Below, in pieces: positions 18,257-27,389 of a DNA stretch of 60,235 nucleotides. The notes beneath the pieces were generated by a model. That model saw only the letters and a list, made by a program, of their open reading frames with translations, was not told the origin of the DNA and ran no database searches. The DNA lies in NCBI RefSeq assembly GCF_005938215.1, contig NZ_VCPD01000012.1:1-60235 (forward strand), in the 5' to 3' direction. The first letter of the stretch is position 1, and each line of letters starts with the position of its first letter. Both the position numbers and the translations under genes were made by a program. The stretch is from Ruegeria sediminis (GTDB lineage Bacteria > Pseudomonadota > Alphaproteobacteria > Rhodobacterales > Rhodobacteraceae).

Positions 18257-19786
18257 ATGCGAGTTTTGCTAATCAATCCGCCATACCGGGCCGTAACCAG
18301 CAAGCTTGGCGTTGGCGAACAAGTACCGCTTGGACTGCTGTCGATTGGCGGGCCGGTTTCCGATGCAGGCCACGAGGCAAAGCTCATTGATGCAGAGGCG
18401 CGACATATGAAAATCGGCGCGATTGTCTCAGAAGCCGTGGCCTGGAAGCCAGACGTAATCTTGACAGGTCATTCAGGTTCGACGCCCGCGCACCTTACTG
18501 CGATGCGGATGTCGCGTGCGCTGAAAGACGCCCTCGGGCAAGTGCCGATCATCTATGGTGGAGTCCATCCGACTTATCATGCAGAAGACATTCTTCGCGA
18601 AGAACCACAGATAGACATATTGGTGCGCGGCGAAGGCGAAGCGACGATTGTCAATTTGTTGAACGCAATCGACACCAAGAAGGACTTGGCAAGCATCGGC
18701 GGAATTGCAGTGCGAAAAGACGGCCAGCCACTCCTGACCTCAACGTCACCGCCAATCGCCGATCTGGACGAATTCCGGGTCGGCTGGGAGTTGATCGAAG
18801 ATTGGAATTTGTATCAGTGCTGGGGCCTTGGTCGGTCCGCACTGGTTCAATTGTCGCGCGGTTGCCCGCATCTCTGCTCATACTGTGGGCAAAGGGGATT
18901 CTGGACGAAACAGCGGTACCGGACGCCGGAGCGGTTGGCCGACGAAATCGCATGGCTTCACAAGGAACACGGTGTCAAATTCGTCGATCTGGCGGATGAA
19001 AACCCCACCACTTCTAAAAAGAAATTTCTGCGCTTCCTTGAAGCGCTCATCTCACACGACTTGGATGTCAAGCTTTTTGCGACCCTGCGGGCTGACGACA
19101 TTGTCCGGGACGCAGATATTCTGCACCTCTATAAGAAGGCCGGATTCGAGTGCTTTCTGATGGGAATGGAAACCACTGATGCGAAGACGCAAGCTTTGAT
19201 CCGCAAAGGCTCGACAGTGGCGAAGGATCGCGAAGCGGTCCGCTTGCTTCGTAGTCATGGGATTATTTCGATGATGGGCCATGTAGTCGGTTTCGAAGAA
19301 GAGACAGACAAAGACTATTGGAACGCGCTGCGCCAAATCCTGTTCTACGATCCGGACCTCATCAATGCCATGTATGTAACTCCGCATCGATGGACACCAT
19401 TTTATGCGGAGATCGCCAAGCGCGGCGTCATACAACCGGACCTGTCAAAGTGGGATTACCGACACCAAGTTCTTTCGACACCACATATCCCGGCTTGGCG
19501 TGTGTTTCTCTGGGTCAAAGTAACCGAGATGGCTGTGTCGTTGAGACCTCGGGCATTGATGCGTATCATACTACACGAAGACCGCTCAATCCGGCGAGCG
19601 CTTCGTTGGTGTTTCTGGCGGTCTGGTTTGGTCTGGCTCGACGAAATCTTGGATTTTCTGTTTAGGGATTGTCGACTGAAGCATCCAGTCCCGCTCAAGG
19701 ACTTACGAGGAGATCCAGAGCCCGAAAAAGAATACATACTTTCACGGTCGGGAACGAAATCGGTGCGGAACCAAAACGCGGCTTGA
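18257..19786 (+). CDS. B12-binding radical SAM protein (BchE-like)
   Basis: The 509-aa protein has an N-terminal cobalamin-binding Rossmann-like domain (MRVLLINPPYRA, GGVHPTYHAEDIL, DILVRGEGEATI). A radical SAM core follows, with the iron-sulfur motif CPHLCSYCGQRGFW (Cx3Cx2C) around residue 208. Family landmarks shared with the anaerobic Mg-protoporphyrin monomethyl ester cyclase BchE include LADENPTTSKKKF, STVAKDREAVRLLRSHGI and YVTPHRWTPFY. No other bacteriochlorophyll gene is nearby, so it may be a relative acting on a different substrate. It is a single gene with no visible partner for maturation or substrate supply. Confidence 0.82.
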   Translation: MRVLLINPPYRAVTSKLGVGEQVPLGLLSIGGPVSDAGHEAKLIDAEARHMKIGAIVSEAVAWKPDVILTGHSGSTPAHLTAMRMSRALKDALGQVPIIYGGVHPTYHAEDILREEPQIDILVRGEGEATIVNLLNAIDTKKDLASIGGIAVRKDGQPLLTSTSPPIADLDEFRVGWELIEDWNLYQCWGLGRSALVQLSRGCPHLCSYCGQRGFWTKQRYRTPERLADEIAWLHKEHGVKFVDLADENPTTSKKKFLRFLEALISHDLDVKLFATLRADDIVRDADILHLYKKAGFECFLMGMETTDAKTQALIRKGSTVAKDREAVRLLRSHGIISMMGHVVGFEEETDKDYWNALRQILFYDPDLINAMYVTPHRWTPFYAEIAKRGVIQPDLSKWDYRHQVLSTPHIPAWRVFLWVKVTEMAVSLRPRALMRIILHEDRSIRRALRWCFWRSGLVWLDEILDFLFRDCRLKHPVPLKDLRGDPEPEKEYILSRSGTKSVRNQNAA

Positions 19787-20164
19787 CCAGAAACCAAGTA
19801 TTCCTGACTTCGGCTTTCGCCACCGAACTTTCTCTTCCACAAAAGCGTTCATTCCCATCCGTTTCCTGATCGGCAGCAAATTGCGCTTGCTGCCAGTCCA
19901 AGGCTGACTAGGTGAACGGCCCCTGCCTCAGTAATCTGCCATTCACGCTTGGCGCGGTGAAGGTTCCCTGGTCTGGGCCTTGCACGAGTTGATGGTGGGG
20001 CCGGCGGCGCGGCACAGGCGGTCGAGGCTGCGGGTTTTGTGAGGAATCGAAATCTACTTTGAGTTGATTTATTTTTAGTATTAGGTGTTACTGCCTTTGA
20101 CTGAGGAAGCCTTTGGCTTCTGAATGGTGAGAAAATCCTACAAGGATAGGGAAGTAGACAGGCT
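19787..20164. other. Intergenic region, 378 bp
   Basis: The minus strand around 19900-20040 encodes a short protein-like stretch (LHRAKREWQITEAG) that resembles the end of a restriction- or winged-helix-type protein, but it has stops and no start. It is probably a gene remnant. The rest is AT-rich and carries the promoter region of the next gene. Confidence 0.35.
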
Positions 20165-20914
20165 GTGCTGAAGATACTCAAAGCGATTATTGGAAAACAA
20201 ACCTCTAATCCGATTGCGCCCCGTGAGCCAAGAAAGCCTTCGGAGGAACAACTCAATCACTACTGGGCCGAAATAGACTTGGCGAAGGCACGGAACCAGA
20301 CGTATCCGACAGACCCACAAGATATGGTTCCAGTTCCAGAGAGAGCGTTGTTTAGGGATGGTGAATACTTCGGTCATCCCCTGAATTCGTTCGGAGTATC
20401 TCTTGAAGAAATAGTACCATTTCTTGACGTCCACCGCGATCAATCGTTGTGGTTTTCGGTCGTAGCAGGTTTGAACTACGACATTTCCCTGACATTCGAA
20501 GTTATCGAGTGGATTCTTGCTCAACCTGACTGCGACGCTTTGGTCGCGGTCAAAGCATTTCAATACTTGGCAGGCCCTTATTTTTGCGGAGAACCCTCAG
20601 ATGATCCGTACGCGGTCAAAGCAAATGCACTGCGCCCCCTAAGCGTCATTGTTGAGCGAGAGCAAGCCGGTATAGATTATGTCGTCGGCCTAGCGTACGA
20701 CAATCGATCCATGGACGGTGTTACTGGGAAAAGGCTTCTTGAGGAAGCAAGGCGAGCAAAGAGCAAATTAACAGAAGATCAGCAGTCCATTCTTGAAATC
20801 CCGGAGAAAACTCTACTTGCAGGAGGCGGTGGAGCGAAGCCGATTGAGAAGTATTCTGTTGATGAAGACGGCATTCTAGCATTGTCCAAAAGTCAGGCAG
20901 CGATACTTCATTAG
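20165..20914 (+). CDS. Hypothetical protein with a DUF4274-like segment (249 aa)
   Basis: A GTG start at 20165 gives MLKILKAIIGKQ. The middle region DISLTFEVIEWILAQPDCDA followed by LVAVKAFQYLAGPYF resembles DUF4274, a helical domain of unknown function found in many small bacterial proteins, often near toxins and immunity genes. There is no signal peptide or membrane segment. The C-terminal part (EEARRAKSKLTEDQQSILEI) is charged and helical. The gene stands alone on DNA with lower GC than its neighbours. Confidence 0.5.
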   Translation: MLKILKAIIGKQTSNPIAPREPRKPSEEQLNHYWAEIDLAKARNQTYPTDPQDMVPVPERALFRDGEYFGHPLNSFGVSLEEIVPFLDVHRDQSLWFSVVAGLNYDISLTFEVIEWILAQPDCDALVAVKAFQYLAGPYFCGEPSDDPYAVKANALRPLSVIVEREQAGIDYVVGLAYDNRSMDGVTGKRLLEEARRAKSKLTEDQQSILEIPEKTLLAGGGGAKPIEKYSVDEDGILALSKSQAAILH

Positions 20915-21253
20915 ATCTTAGCCTGGTCAGTTGAAGTGTTGCCCAACCCACGTACGCCCCATTCGCGCGGCTTAAACTTTTCTCCCTCATAACTCCTCTT
21001 AACAAGCCGGGCAGAGCGGCGGGGGAAACCCTTCGCCCCGGCTCGCAGATTGTTGTGGCCGGACACGGAACAAGGTTTGGGATTTTGTGGCCGAAGTGAG
21101 AAAGGTTGATCACCCTTAAGGCGTGGTCGTGGGATTGATCATCTAGCAAAGACCGTTTTGTTCCCGCTAAGCAGTCGTTCACACATCACACAGCCTGCCT
21201 CTGTCAGAAGAAACCGGCTTGAGGCGGGTAGGGCGGTTTCGTAGCCTCGCGCC

Positions 21254-21346
21254 ATGACCAAACGATCCCCGTTTCGCTACTTCAAGACCAGCCCCGAGAT
21301 TATCCGCCTGGCGGAGATGCTGAATGTCCGGTTTCCTCTCGCTTAA
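21254..21346 (+). pseudogene. IS6-family transposase, N-terminal fragment
   Basis: The 30-codon frame MTKRSPFRYFKTSPEIIRLA then EMLNVRFPLA is the standard N-terminus of alphaproteobacterial IS6-type transposases. It stops where the family continues into the helix-turn-helix. It lies in opposite orientation to the C-terminal fragment at 15129-15548. The 465-bp gap around it (20915-21379) contains no other gene. Confidence 0.75.
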
Positions 21347-21379
21347 ACGTCCTACTCCTGCTTCATCTTGGTGAACAAG

Positions 21380-21916
21380 TCATCCAGCTGCATTCAACGC
21401 CTCCGCCAGACCGGGCAAGGGAACCTGAAACTCTTCTGTTCTTTCTTCCGAACCCGAGTACACAAGCGTAAGTCTCGCAGTTTTACCCGTTTCAAGAGCC
21501 CGCAGGAGCCTTCGCTTCACCCCCACATTTACCACACAATAATCAGGTTTGCAGTTCTCAATGGAATATCGCCGTGTTACCCGGTGATCGACGGACATCA
21601 AGAGCCCGGCAGCCTTGTTTACGGTCAGGTCCGGGCGACCAGGCGCAGACATTCTGGCAGGGATTAAGATATTGAATCCTGCAGCAACAGCTTTCTCGTT
21701 TTCAGGCAGAAGGTACCCGCTGATAGAGAGAATCTGTTTCCCGGTCATGTCTTCGACAGGCAGGTTGGCGATGCAATTCGCGTGAGCGTCACTGCACAAG
21801 ACCGACCACGCGCCATGGTGCGACCGGACCATATGATCGCTGTCTTCAGACCCACGTTTCACGCAAGCCGCCGACAGAGAAACAAGGGCCATCACCCAAA
21901 TCCATTTCTTTCGCAT
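21380..21916 (-). CDS. IalB-like lipoprotein
   Basis: The start at 21916 follows GAGGCGGG and gives a lipoprotein signal peptide MRKKWIWVMALVSLSAAC with lipobox LSAAC. The mature part matches the invasion-associated locus B family: GAWSVLCSDAHANCIANLP, then a central beta region with VNKAAGLLMSVDHRV, then YSIENCKPDYCVVNV and LLRALETGKTARLTLVYS. The four cysteines sit as in IalB proteins. Family members are periplasmic, first described in Bartonella and common in free-living alphaproteobacteria. The exact role is not known. The 272 bases upstream to 22188 hold no gene. Confidence 0.72.
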   Translation of the reverse strand: MRKKWIWVMALVSLSAACVKRGSEDSDHMVRSHHGAWSVLCSDAHANCIANLPVEDMTGKQILSISGYLLPENEKAVAAGFNILIPARMSAPGRPDLTVNKAAGLLMSVDHRVTRRYSIENCKPDYCVVNVGVKRRLLRALETGKTARLTLVYSGSEERTEEFQVPLPGLAEALNAAG

Positions 21917-22188
21917 TCCCGCCTCTTCAATCGTTCTTTGGCAGAACCAGTACCGGTCGCCTGCTGGCAGTTCAACTCCTGCTTCACGGGTACCAACAGC
22001 GGTAGCGTAGACGAGGTGGATAGGTTTTGCGCTTGCAGCGGACGGCCGTTTTGTCCGCACACCCGTCATCGAGGCTGAGAATAGGCTAGCAGCATCGCCG
22101 CAAGTCCGGTTTGAGCGTAAAGTGACGGATGCTGCGGCCCGTTCAAATGACTGCTTTTGTCAGATCAACCGGAGTAGCTAGGCCTGAC

Positions 22189-23151
22189 TTAGAGCCAATC
22201 TACAAACTGCCCATGCGGCCCTGTTCGCGCAATTGCATGACCATTGTGAGAGAGAACAAACGCCCCCGGTCGATCCTCTAACATGTTCATTGATGCAACC
22301 TCGGGAAGGATACTGGCGCCTTCATTCGCAAGCCATTCCGCTCCAAGATCATTGACGAGCGTTGCAAACTCCTTGCGGACCTTTGGCGCGACATAATTCA
22401 ACACTGCGGTATGGAATATCACAAGACGGGCACCTGTCGGAGCTTTTGCCGCTAACGCTTCGGTTTCTTCGAGAAGGTCACCTGCGATGACACGTGGCGG
22501 ATCGCGTCTAGCAACCGAGATTGCCGCGTCCAGACGGGAAAGCCTTTTGGTTTGTTCCGGCCAGACCAGTGTCTTAAGCCATTGCACGTCCTCGTCACTG
22601 CGCACGTCCAGCGGATTGAGATCGAGGCCTGCTCGCCAAGTTATCTCAGGAAGGGAGGGTGGAATGGGGGTTTGGTCGGATGCCTTGCAAGGAAACATTG
22701 GGGCGTCAACATCAGCAGCTGGCAACTGAGCGCGGCCGTAATCGTAACCGTAACGGTCAGGGATCAGACATAAACCTGCCGCCGCTCCTACTTCGATGAT
22801 GGCAAGAGGTTCCTCGATCTGCGCAAGCGCCGGAAGGAGGCAGGCGCAGCGCCCAGGCTCGTTGGTTTGCGTGGAACGAGAGAGGATGATGGGCCTTACC
22901 TCATCCCATGCGTCCAAGGCGTGTCGAGCGAAGTCAAAGCCATCATCTGGGAGGCCAACAGCATGGCGTGTTGCCGCGAACAGTAGATTTGGTTGCTGCT
23001 TGCCATCGGGCAAATCCAAAAGCCGGTCAAGCAAGTCGCTATTTTTGGCTGCTGACGTCGCGTAGCTTTCGTATGTCGGTGAGACACCATGCGCTTCACG
23101 GTCTGCGAAGGCAAGGTAGCGGTCTGCGAGTTCACGGGTGCTCATTTTCAT
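22189..23151 (-). CDS. DUF2332 family protein
   Basis: The 320-aa cytoplasmic protein has the family hallmarks: helical N-terminus (ELADRYLAFADREAHGVSPT), NEPGRCACLLPAL, and the glycine motif AIIEVGAAAGLCLIPDRYGY. A central LDLNPLDVRSDEDVQWLKTL and a C-terminal VIFHTAVLNYVAP stretch follow. The glycine motif resembles an S-adenosylmethionine-binding loop, so a methyltransferase-like fold is often suggested, without demonstrated activity. The start may be ATG at 23151 or 23145. It stands alone, next to the 45-bp repeat at 23266. Confidence 0.85.
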   Translation of the reverse strand: MKMSTRELADRYLAFADREAHGVSPTYESYATSAAKNSDLLDRLLDLPDGKQQPNLLFAATRHAVGLPDDGFDFARHALDAWDEVRPIILSRSTQTNEPGRCACLLPALAQIEEPLAIIEVGAAAGLCLIPDRYGYDYGRAQLPAADVDAPMFPCKASDQTPIPPSLPEITWRAGLDLNPLDVRSDEDVQWLKTLVWPEQTKRLSRLDAAISVARRDPPRVIAGDLLEETEALAAKAPTGARLVIFHTAVLNYVAPKVRKEFATLVNDLGAEWLANEGASILPEVASMNMLEDRPGAFVLSHNGHAIARTGPHGQFVDWL

Positions 23152-23265
23152 GTAATTGAGCTACGGGAAACACATGCCTTGCGAAAGGCTCTTTTGGCAG
23201 TTTGATTGGATGAATTTTCGCTTAGCGGACATTGACCTCAAGTGTCTGATCGACCGCTTCGGTTG

Positions 23266-23310
23266 CGCTGAGCGGTCATCTGACAAGTATGGGCCGACAG
23301 CGGCTTCGAG
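23266..23310 (-). repeat. 45-bp repeat, inverted copy of 6468-6512
   Basis: CGCTGAGCGGTCATCTGACA starts a 45-base stretch identical to the complement of 6468-6512. It sits in the 200-bp gap between the DUF2332 gene and the hydrolase gene, neither of which it enters. Weaker similarity extends past its right end. Confidence 0.8.
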
Positions 23311-23355
23311 TCCATTTTGATGGATGCTGCGCGCCGCTCGAATGGTCGCTTCGTC

Positions 23356-24306
23356 CTATGCTATTTCCATCAAGTCAAGCATCGCGGTTGCAAAAGCTTC
23401 AGGTGCTTCCTGCGGTAGATTGTGACCGGTTGCATCAATGATCCGGCGATCATAGAAACCAGTGAAGTTAGGCTGGTCGAAGTCGTCTTCGAATGGGGGA
23501 TCGACGCCGTCATCCCGCCCTTGAAGTACGATGGTGGGCACGGTGATCTTTGGCTTCTGAGCAAGCTGCGCCTCGATATCGTCATACTGAGGGTCACCTA
23601 GAATACCGCCAAAACGATGACGGTAGGAATGCAAAACGATCTCGACAAAATCCTGATTGTCAAAAGATGGGGCAGTCGCCTCCCATGTAGCATCGGCAAA
23701 TTGCCAGCTCGGTGACCAGAGCGACCAAATGTGACGGCAGATGTCACGCCTATTTTGTGTCAATCCGGCTCGGCCACGCTCTGTATGGAAGTAGTACATA
23801 TACCAATAGCGGGCTTCTTCTACGGCAGGTGCAGGTTCGCAAGCACGCGCAATATCTTGAATGTTGTAGCCCTGCCCGCAGCTTACCAGGCCCCGCACAC
23901 GCTCCGGCCAGAGCGCGGAAACGATGCAAGCGGCGCGACCACCCCAATCATACCCTCCCAGAAAGGCGCTCTTAAGCGAGAGTGCGTCCATGAGCGCCAG
24001 CAGATCGGCACCTATTGCTCCCTGCTGGCCTGACCGCATCGCATCCGGGAAGCGAAAGCGCGTGGGGCCATAGCCTCGTAGGTATGGCATTAGGCAGCGA
24101 TACCCACGTTCGGTCAGGCGAGTAGAGACGGCGTCGAATGCACGCACATCATAGGGGAAACCGTGCAACAGGATGACCGGATCACCATCAGCCGGGCCCA
24201 ATTCTTCATAGTAGATCTCCAAACATCCTGCGCACACTGACTTCAACAATCTTGCTCCGGTTTGAATAGCTGTCCAAACCATAAGGCGAAGATCAGCAAG
24301 CGACAA
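23356..24306 (-). CDS. Alpha/beta hydrolase (epoxide hydrolase/dehalogenase type)
   Basis: The 316-aa frame shows the alpha/beta hydrolase fold: oxyanion region PVILLHGFPYDVRAFD, nucleophile elbow GGYDWGGRAA with Asp at the nucleophile position, and a C-terminal IDATGHNLPQEAP that supplies the catalytic His. An aspartate nucleophile is typical of epoxide hydrolases and haloalkane dehalogenases, and less so of esterases. A helical cap with many tryptophans lies between. The true start may be the ATG at 24282, since the first residues look non-coding. No signal peptide is present. The substrate is unknown. Confidence 0.82.
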   Translation of the reverse strand: MSLADLRLMVWTAIQTGARLLKSVCAGCLEIYYEELGPADGDPVILLHGFPYDVRAFDAVSTRLTERGYRCLMPYLRGYGPTRFRFPDAMRSGQQGAIGADLLALMDALSLKSAFLGGYDWGGRAACIVSALWPERVRGLVSCGQGYNIQDIARACEPAPAVEEARYWYMYYFHTERGRAGLTQNRRDICRHIWSLWSPSWQFADATWEATAPSFDNQDFVEIVLHSYRHRFGGILGDPQYDDIEAQLAQKPKITVPTIVLQGRDDGVDPPFEDDFDQPNFTGFYDRRIIDATGHNLPQEAPEAFATAMLDLMEIA

Positions 24307-24548
24307 TCGGACTCAATGGTGAACGTCAGTCGTCAGAACCGATCTGCTAGCACTAAACATCTCTCTGAAAGCGGGCCTTCAAGCAGCCGCAGCGAATGCC
24401 CATGCTTTGTCCGCATTATCTGAGCTGATGCGGCGGGCAGTGAATGTCAGGTGTTGAGGGAGAGACTCAGCAAACCATCTGCCTCCAATTGTATCCTGCT
24501 CACGCGGTCCCAATTTAGACACCACAACAATCGAAGACGGGCAGGGCA

Positions 24549-25282
24549 ATGCATGTCACAGGTATCAGTAAATCAGAGCGGATCAAGCAAAATTTGGCGG
24601 CTGAGATCACCAAACGGATCTCGGAAACAGGTCTATCCCAGCGTGATGTGTCCAAAAAGATCGGCCTGAGCCGCACGAAGATCGTGACCATGAAACAAGG
24701 TCAGGTCGACGGCATTCCACTGGAGAAAATGCTGACGATCCTCGAAAAACTGGATGAGCGCGTGGCCATCGTGCTCGGAGCTGATGCCAGGGAGACCAGG
24801 ATCGAATACGAGAGGGACGAGGAACGTTACCTCCGGCTGCACGGGCAAGATTCAATACCGCAAAAAAATATAGTAACGGGTTCGTGGTGCATTTGACCGA
24901 CGGGTTTTCTATAGAAATTTCAGGTGATCCCGAGGAATGGGAGAAGTTTCAGCTGCCGTTTGGTGGCTCCTGGGACGATATCTATCATTCCCCAGAAGAT
25001 CGTGAGATCCAGAAAGCCCTTAAAACTATGGCGTATTCGGCGCTCAGGGCAGGGGAGACGGAGCGATCCTGGCGCCAGCATCAGAGTACCTTCGATCTGG
25101 CTCGCAGTCATCTGCGTCACTACGGCCGGCTAACACCGCGCTTGGACCAGGCGCTCCAGCGTGCTCACCGTGTTGTCAGCGAGATGGCTCGCGAGATCTC
25201 GAAACATCAACAAAAATTGGCGGAGCTTGAACGATCCAGGGGTCGGAGGGATGACGAGGAGTTGGTGACTTTTGGAAAGTGA
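24549..25282 (+). pseudogene. Frameshifted paralog of the XRE regulator at 8788
   Basis: The first frame (24549-24896) begins MHVTGISKSERIKQNLAAEI with a helix-turn-helix nearly identical to the 8788 gene. It then breaks near 24870 at a run of seven A residues, and the match resumes in the next frame (from 24884) as HLTDGFSIEISGDPEEWEKF. That frame runs to the expected end at 25282. A single-base loss or gain in the A-run explains the break. The ribosome-binding site and about 60 bases of upstream DNA are shared with the paralog, but the inverted repeat seen at 8654 is not. It may be inactive, or could be expressed by slippage at the A-run. Confidence 0.75.
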
Positions 25283-25289
25283 GCCGCTC

Positions 25290-25320
25290 TTGACAACACA
25301 TAAGGCAACAGCAATATATG
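25290..25320 (+). promoter_or_regulatory. Possible promoter of the Xre/RES toxin-antitoxin pair
   Basis: A perfect TTGACA at 25290-25295 is followed after 19 bases by TATATG at 25315-25320, just ahead of the antitoxin gene. The spacing is longer than ideal. No clear inverted repeat overlaps it. Confidence 0.35.
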
Positions 25321-25344
25321 TAATAGTGTGTGGCAGGAATGACT

Positions 25345-25695
25345 ATGGAACTCGCTGAACTCATCGAAGACGAAATCTTCGTCCCTAAAAAAATGGCAAG
25401 AAAGTTGCGTACGACGCAATCTGAAATTGCGGCAACCATTGGGTTTTCCCGCGATGCTTTTGCACGAAAAGACCGCTTGAGATCGGTCCGCACACAAACC
25501 CGGCTTCGTGAGATGCTGGAAATCCTGAACCGGGTGGAAAAGTTCACTGGCTCCGCGTTGGCTGCTTATGCCTGGATGCGATCAGAGCCGATCATTGGCT
25601 TCGGAGGGCAGACGGCCGAACAGTTGATCCAAAAAGGCAGGGCAAATCATGTTCGCCGCTACTTGGATCATGTCGCAGCGGGCGGTTACGCCTAG
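25345..25695 (+). CDS. Xre/MbcA/ParS-family antitoxin
   Basis: The 116-aa protein has an N-terminal helix-turn-helix-like region (LRTTQSEIAATIGFSRDAFA) and the C-terminal toxin-binding domain (LEILNRVEKFTGSALAAYAW, EPIIGFGGQTAEQLIQKGRA, VRRYLDHVAAGGYA). The ATG at 25345 is preferred over those at 25330 and 25339 because AGGA lies six bases upstream. It is expected to neutralise the RES-domain toxin encoded two bases downstream and to repress the shared promoter. Length and gene order are standard for this system. Confidence 0.88.
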   Translation: MELAELIEDEIFVPKKMARKLRTTQSEIAATIGFSRDAFARKDRLRSVRTQTRLREMLEILNRVEKFTGSALAAYAWMRSEPIIGFGGQTAEQLIQKGRANHVRRYLDHVAAGGYA

Positions 25696-25697
25696 GC

Positions 25698-26213
25698 ATG
25701 CAGCACAAAGGCCCGCTGTTTAGAGCTCACAATCCCGAATGGTCCTGGGCTCCAGAGTCAGGAGAGGGCGCCCGCCAAAATGGCGGCCGCTTCAATAAGA
25801 TCGGCGTTTCAGCCCTCTATTTGTCCGAAAACCCGCTAACTGCGATCCGTGAGGCCAGCCCAATCGGACGGCCAATGGAGCCGCTGACACTATGTCAGTA
25901 TGAGGTGGATTGCGGCCCGGTATTTGACGCAACCGACTCCGTCCTCCTTGCAAAACATGGAATCTCGTTTCACCATCTGGAGTGCCCAAGCTGGCTCGAT
26001 GAAATGCTGAGTGGCGAGACACCTGATTCCCACAGGGTTGCCGATCAATTGATTGCAGAAGGTTTTGCGGGAATTCGCGTTCAGAGCTTTGCAAAGCTGG
26101 CGGGGCCCGGAGATATCAATGTCGTTTTCTGGCGGTGGAGTGACATTCCTCCAACCATGATCAAGGTTATCGATAACGACGGGCGTCTGCCGGATCCGCC
26201 GGCCATTCGCTGA
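25698..26213 (+). CDS. RES-domain toxin
   Basis: The 171-aa protein has the RES family core: FRAHNPEWSW (conserved Arg), NGGRFNKIGVSALYLSENPL (second Arg and Tyr), TAIREA (Glu), and a C-terminal DINVVFWRWSD. Characterised members degrade NAD+, which stalls growth. The gene starts two bases after the antitoxin stop, so the pair is co-transcribed and probably coupled. It looks intact, with no missing motif. On a plasmid such a pair favours maintenance by post-segregational killing. Confidence 0.9.
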   Translation: MQHKGPLFRAHNPEWSWAPESGEGARQNGGRFNKIGVSALYLSENPLTAIREASPIGRPMEPLTLCQYEVDCGPVFDATDSVLLAKHGISFHHLECPSWLDEMLSGETPDSHRVADQLIAEGFAGIRVQSFAKLAGPGDINVVFWRWSDIPPTMIKVIDNDGRLPDPPAIR

Positions 26214-26608
26214 CACCTGAAAGCCTTTTAGCCGATAATTAGCGTTATGTTAAATAAGACAGCATTGCTGACCTGAAAAGGAAGTTCACCTAAGCCGTTC
26301 TGTAGCTGACTTTCCGCGTATGGCCACCCGCTGCGCTACTTGGGGTTGCGCGTGCGGCCCATGTCTCGCGCGGTCAGCATGCCGGGTACCTTAAACTTGA
26401 AACAGCCGCAGAAATGAGCGTCTGCTCTTTTTGCAAGCTATGAAGGCAAAAACCGTCGTATTCGCCGGGGTCACAAAACCTAGGCACAACTTCTCGAATG
26501 CCGCAAAGAAGGGTTGGAAAATTTTGAGTCAATATTTCTGACATATAATCCGTTCAATGTGCAGCGCCAAAACCGAAAGTGGCGTATAGTTTCAATTTGC
26601 TCGCAGCA
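26214..26608. other. Intergenic region, 395 bp, no gene seen
   Basis: Mixed-composition spacer between the convergent RES toxin and GGDEF genes. The half next to the GGDEF gene (26520-26600) is AT-rich. No terminator hairpin with a T-run, repeat or gene could be supported. Confidence 0.4.
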
Positions 26609-27385
26609 TCAATCGGATGCAATAATTACAGTTGATTCAGTAGGTATATCTTTGGCTTGAACTAATCCTTTGGTGAGCCGTGTCTTGGCTTTCTCCCAGG
26701 AATCATTCTCCGAAACACTTGTTGCGCTTGACCAAAACTTCAAAACGATGCCAGCTGATTTCAATAGTTCGAAGTTTTCCGTGCACTCTTGCTCTAGCTC
26801 GCGCCGAAGTCGGTTTGTGAAACCAGTCAAAGCGGCTGTATCTCCAGAGATAATGAAGAAAAACTCATCAGCGGCTTCTCCGTATCGGGCAGCCAAATCA
26901 CGCTTTCCTCTTACGAAAGACTTCAAGAAGCCTCCAATAAGAGAAATGGCTTCATCTCCAGCATCATGGCCGAGCGTATCGTTGATGCTTTTGAAGCCCA
27001 CTATGTCGATCATCAGAACGGAGAAAACGCTGCCCTCGCGTGCAGCTGGAACATATTCATCGTCAAATTTTCTTATGAAAAAGTCATAGCTAGATAGGCC
27101 GCTTTTAGTATCAGTCTCAAGCTGCTCCACAAGGTCGCGATTTCGAGCTTCCAGCTCGTCAATTCTTTCATTCTTTCCGGCGTTTAGATATGCAAACAAG
27201 AGAATAAGAAGAAACGCAACGACAACCAATGAGAGCAAAATCCAGTGCGTCGCGTCTAAAGTGAATACATGTTGCCGGACTAGAGCATTCAGTTCATTGC
27301 TAAAAACGGTTGCTGAAACGCCTATTGCTGCGAGTGCAACTGTGGCCAGAGACCCCACTAGCCATGTTATGTGAGAACGACGCAC
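26609..27385 (-). CDS. Membrane GGDEF-domain protein with degenerate active site
   Basis: The 258-aa protein starts with GTG at 27385. Two membrane segments (ITWLVGSLATVALAAIGVSA and ILLSLVVVAFLLILLFAYL) frame a short periplasmic loop. A coiled-coil linker (NERIDELEARNRDLVEQLET) and a GGDEF domain (VLMIDIVGFKSINDTLGHDA) follow. The active-site loop reads YGEAADEFFF where GGDEF or GGEEF is expected, so two residues are inserted or changed and diguanylate cyclase activity is doubtful. It may act as a c-di-GMP or GTP sensor instead. It starts four bases after the stop of the upstream 142-aa gene, so the two form an operon. Confidence 0.8.
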   Translation of the reverse strand: MRRSHITWLVGSLATVALAAIGVSATVFSNELNALVRQHVFTLDATHWILLSLVVVAFLLILLFAYLNAGKNERIDELEARNRDLVEQLETDTKSGLSSYDFFIRKFDDEYVPAAREGSVFSVLMIDIVGFKSINDTLGHDAGDEAISLIGGFLKSFVRGKRDLAARYGEAADEFFFIISGDTAALTGFTNRLRRELEQECTENFELLKSAGIVLKFWSSATSVSENDSWEKAKTRLTKGLVQAKDIPTESTVIIASD

Positions 27386-27389
27386 AGCT

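Noticed and set aside
23712..24033. Plus-strand frames inside the hydrolase gene
   Set aside because: Antisense to a complete alpha/beta hydrolase with nucleophile elbow and catalytic His.
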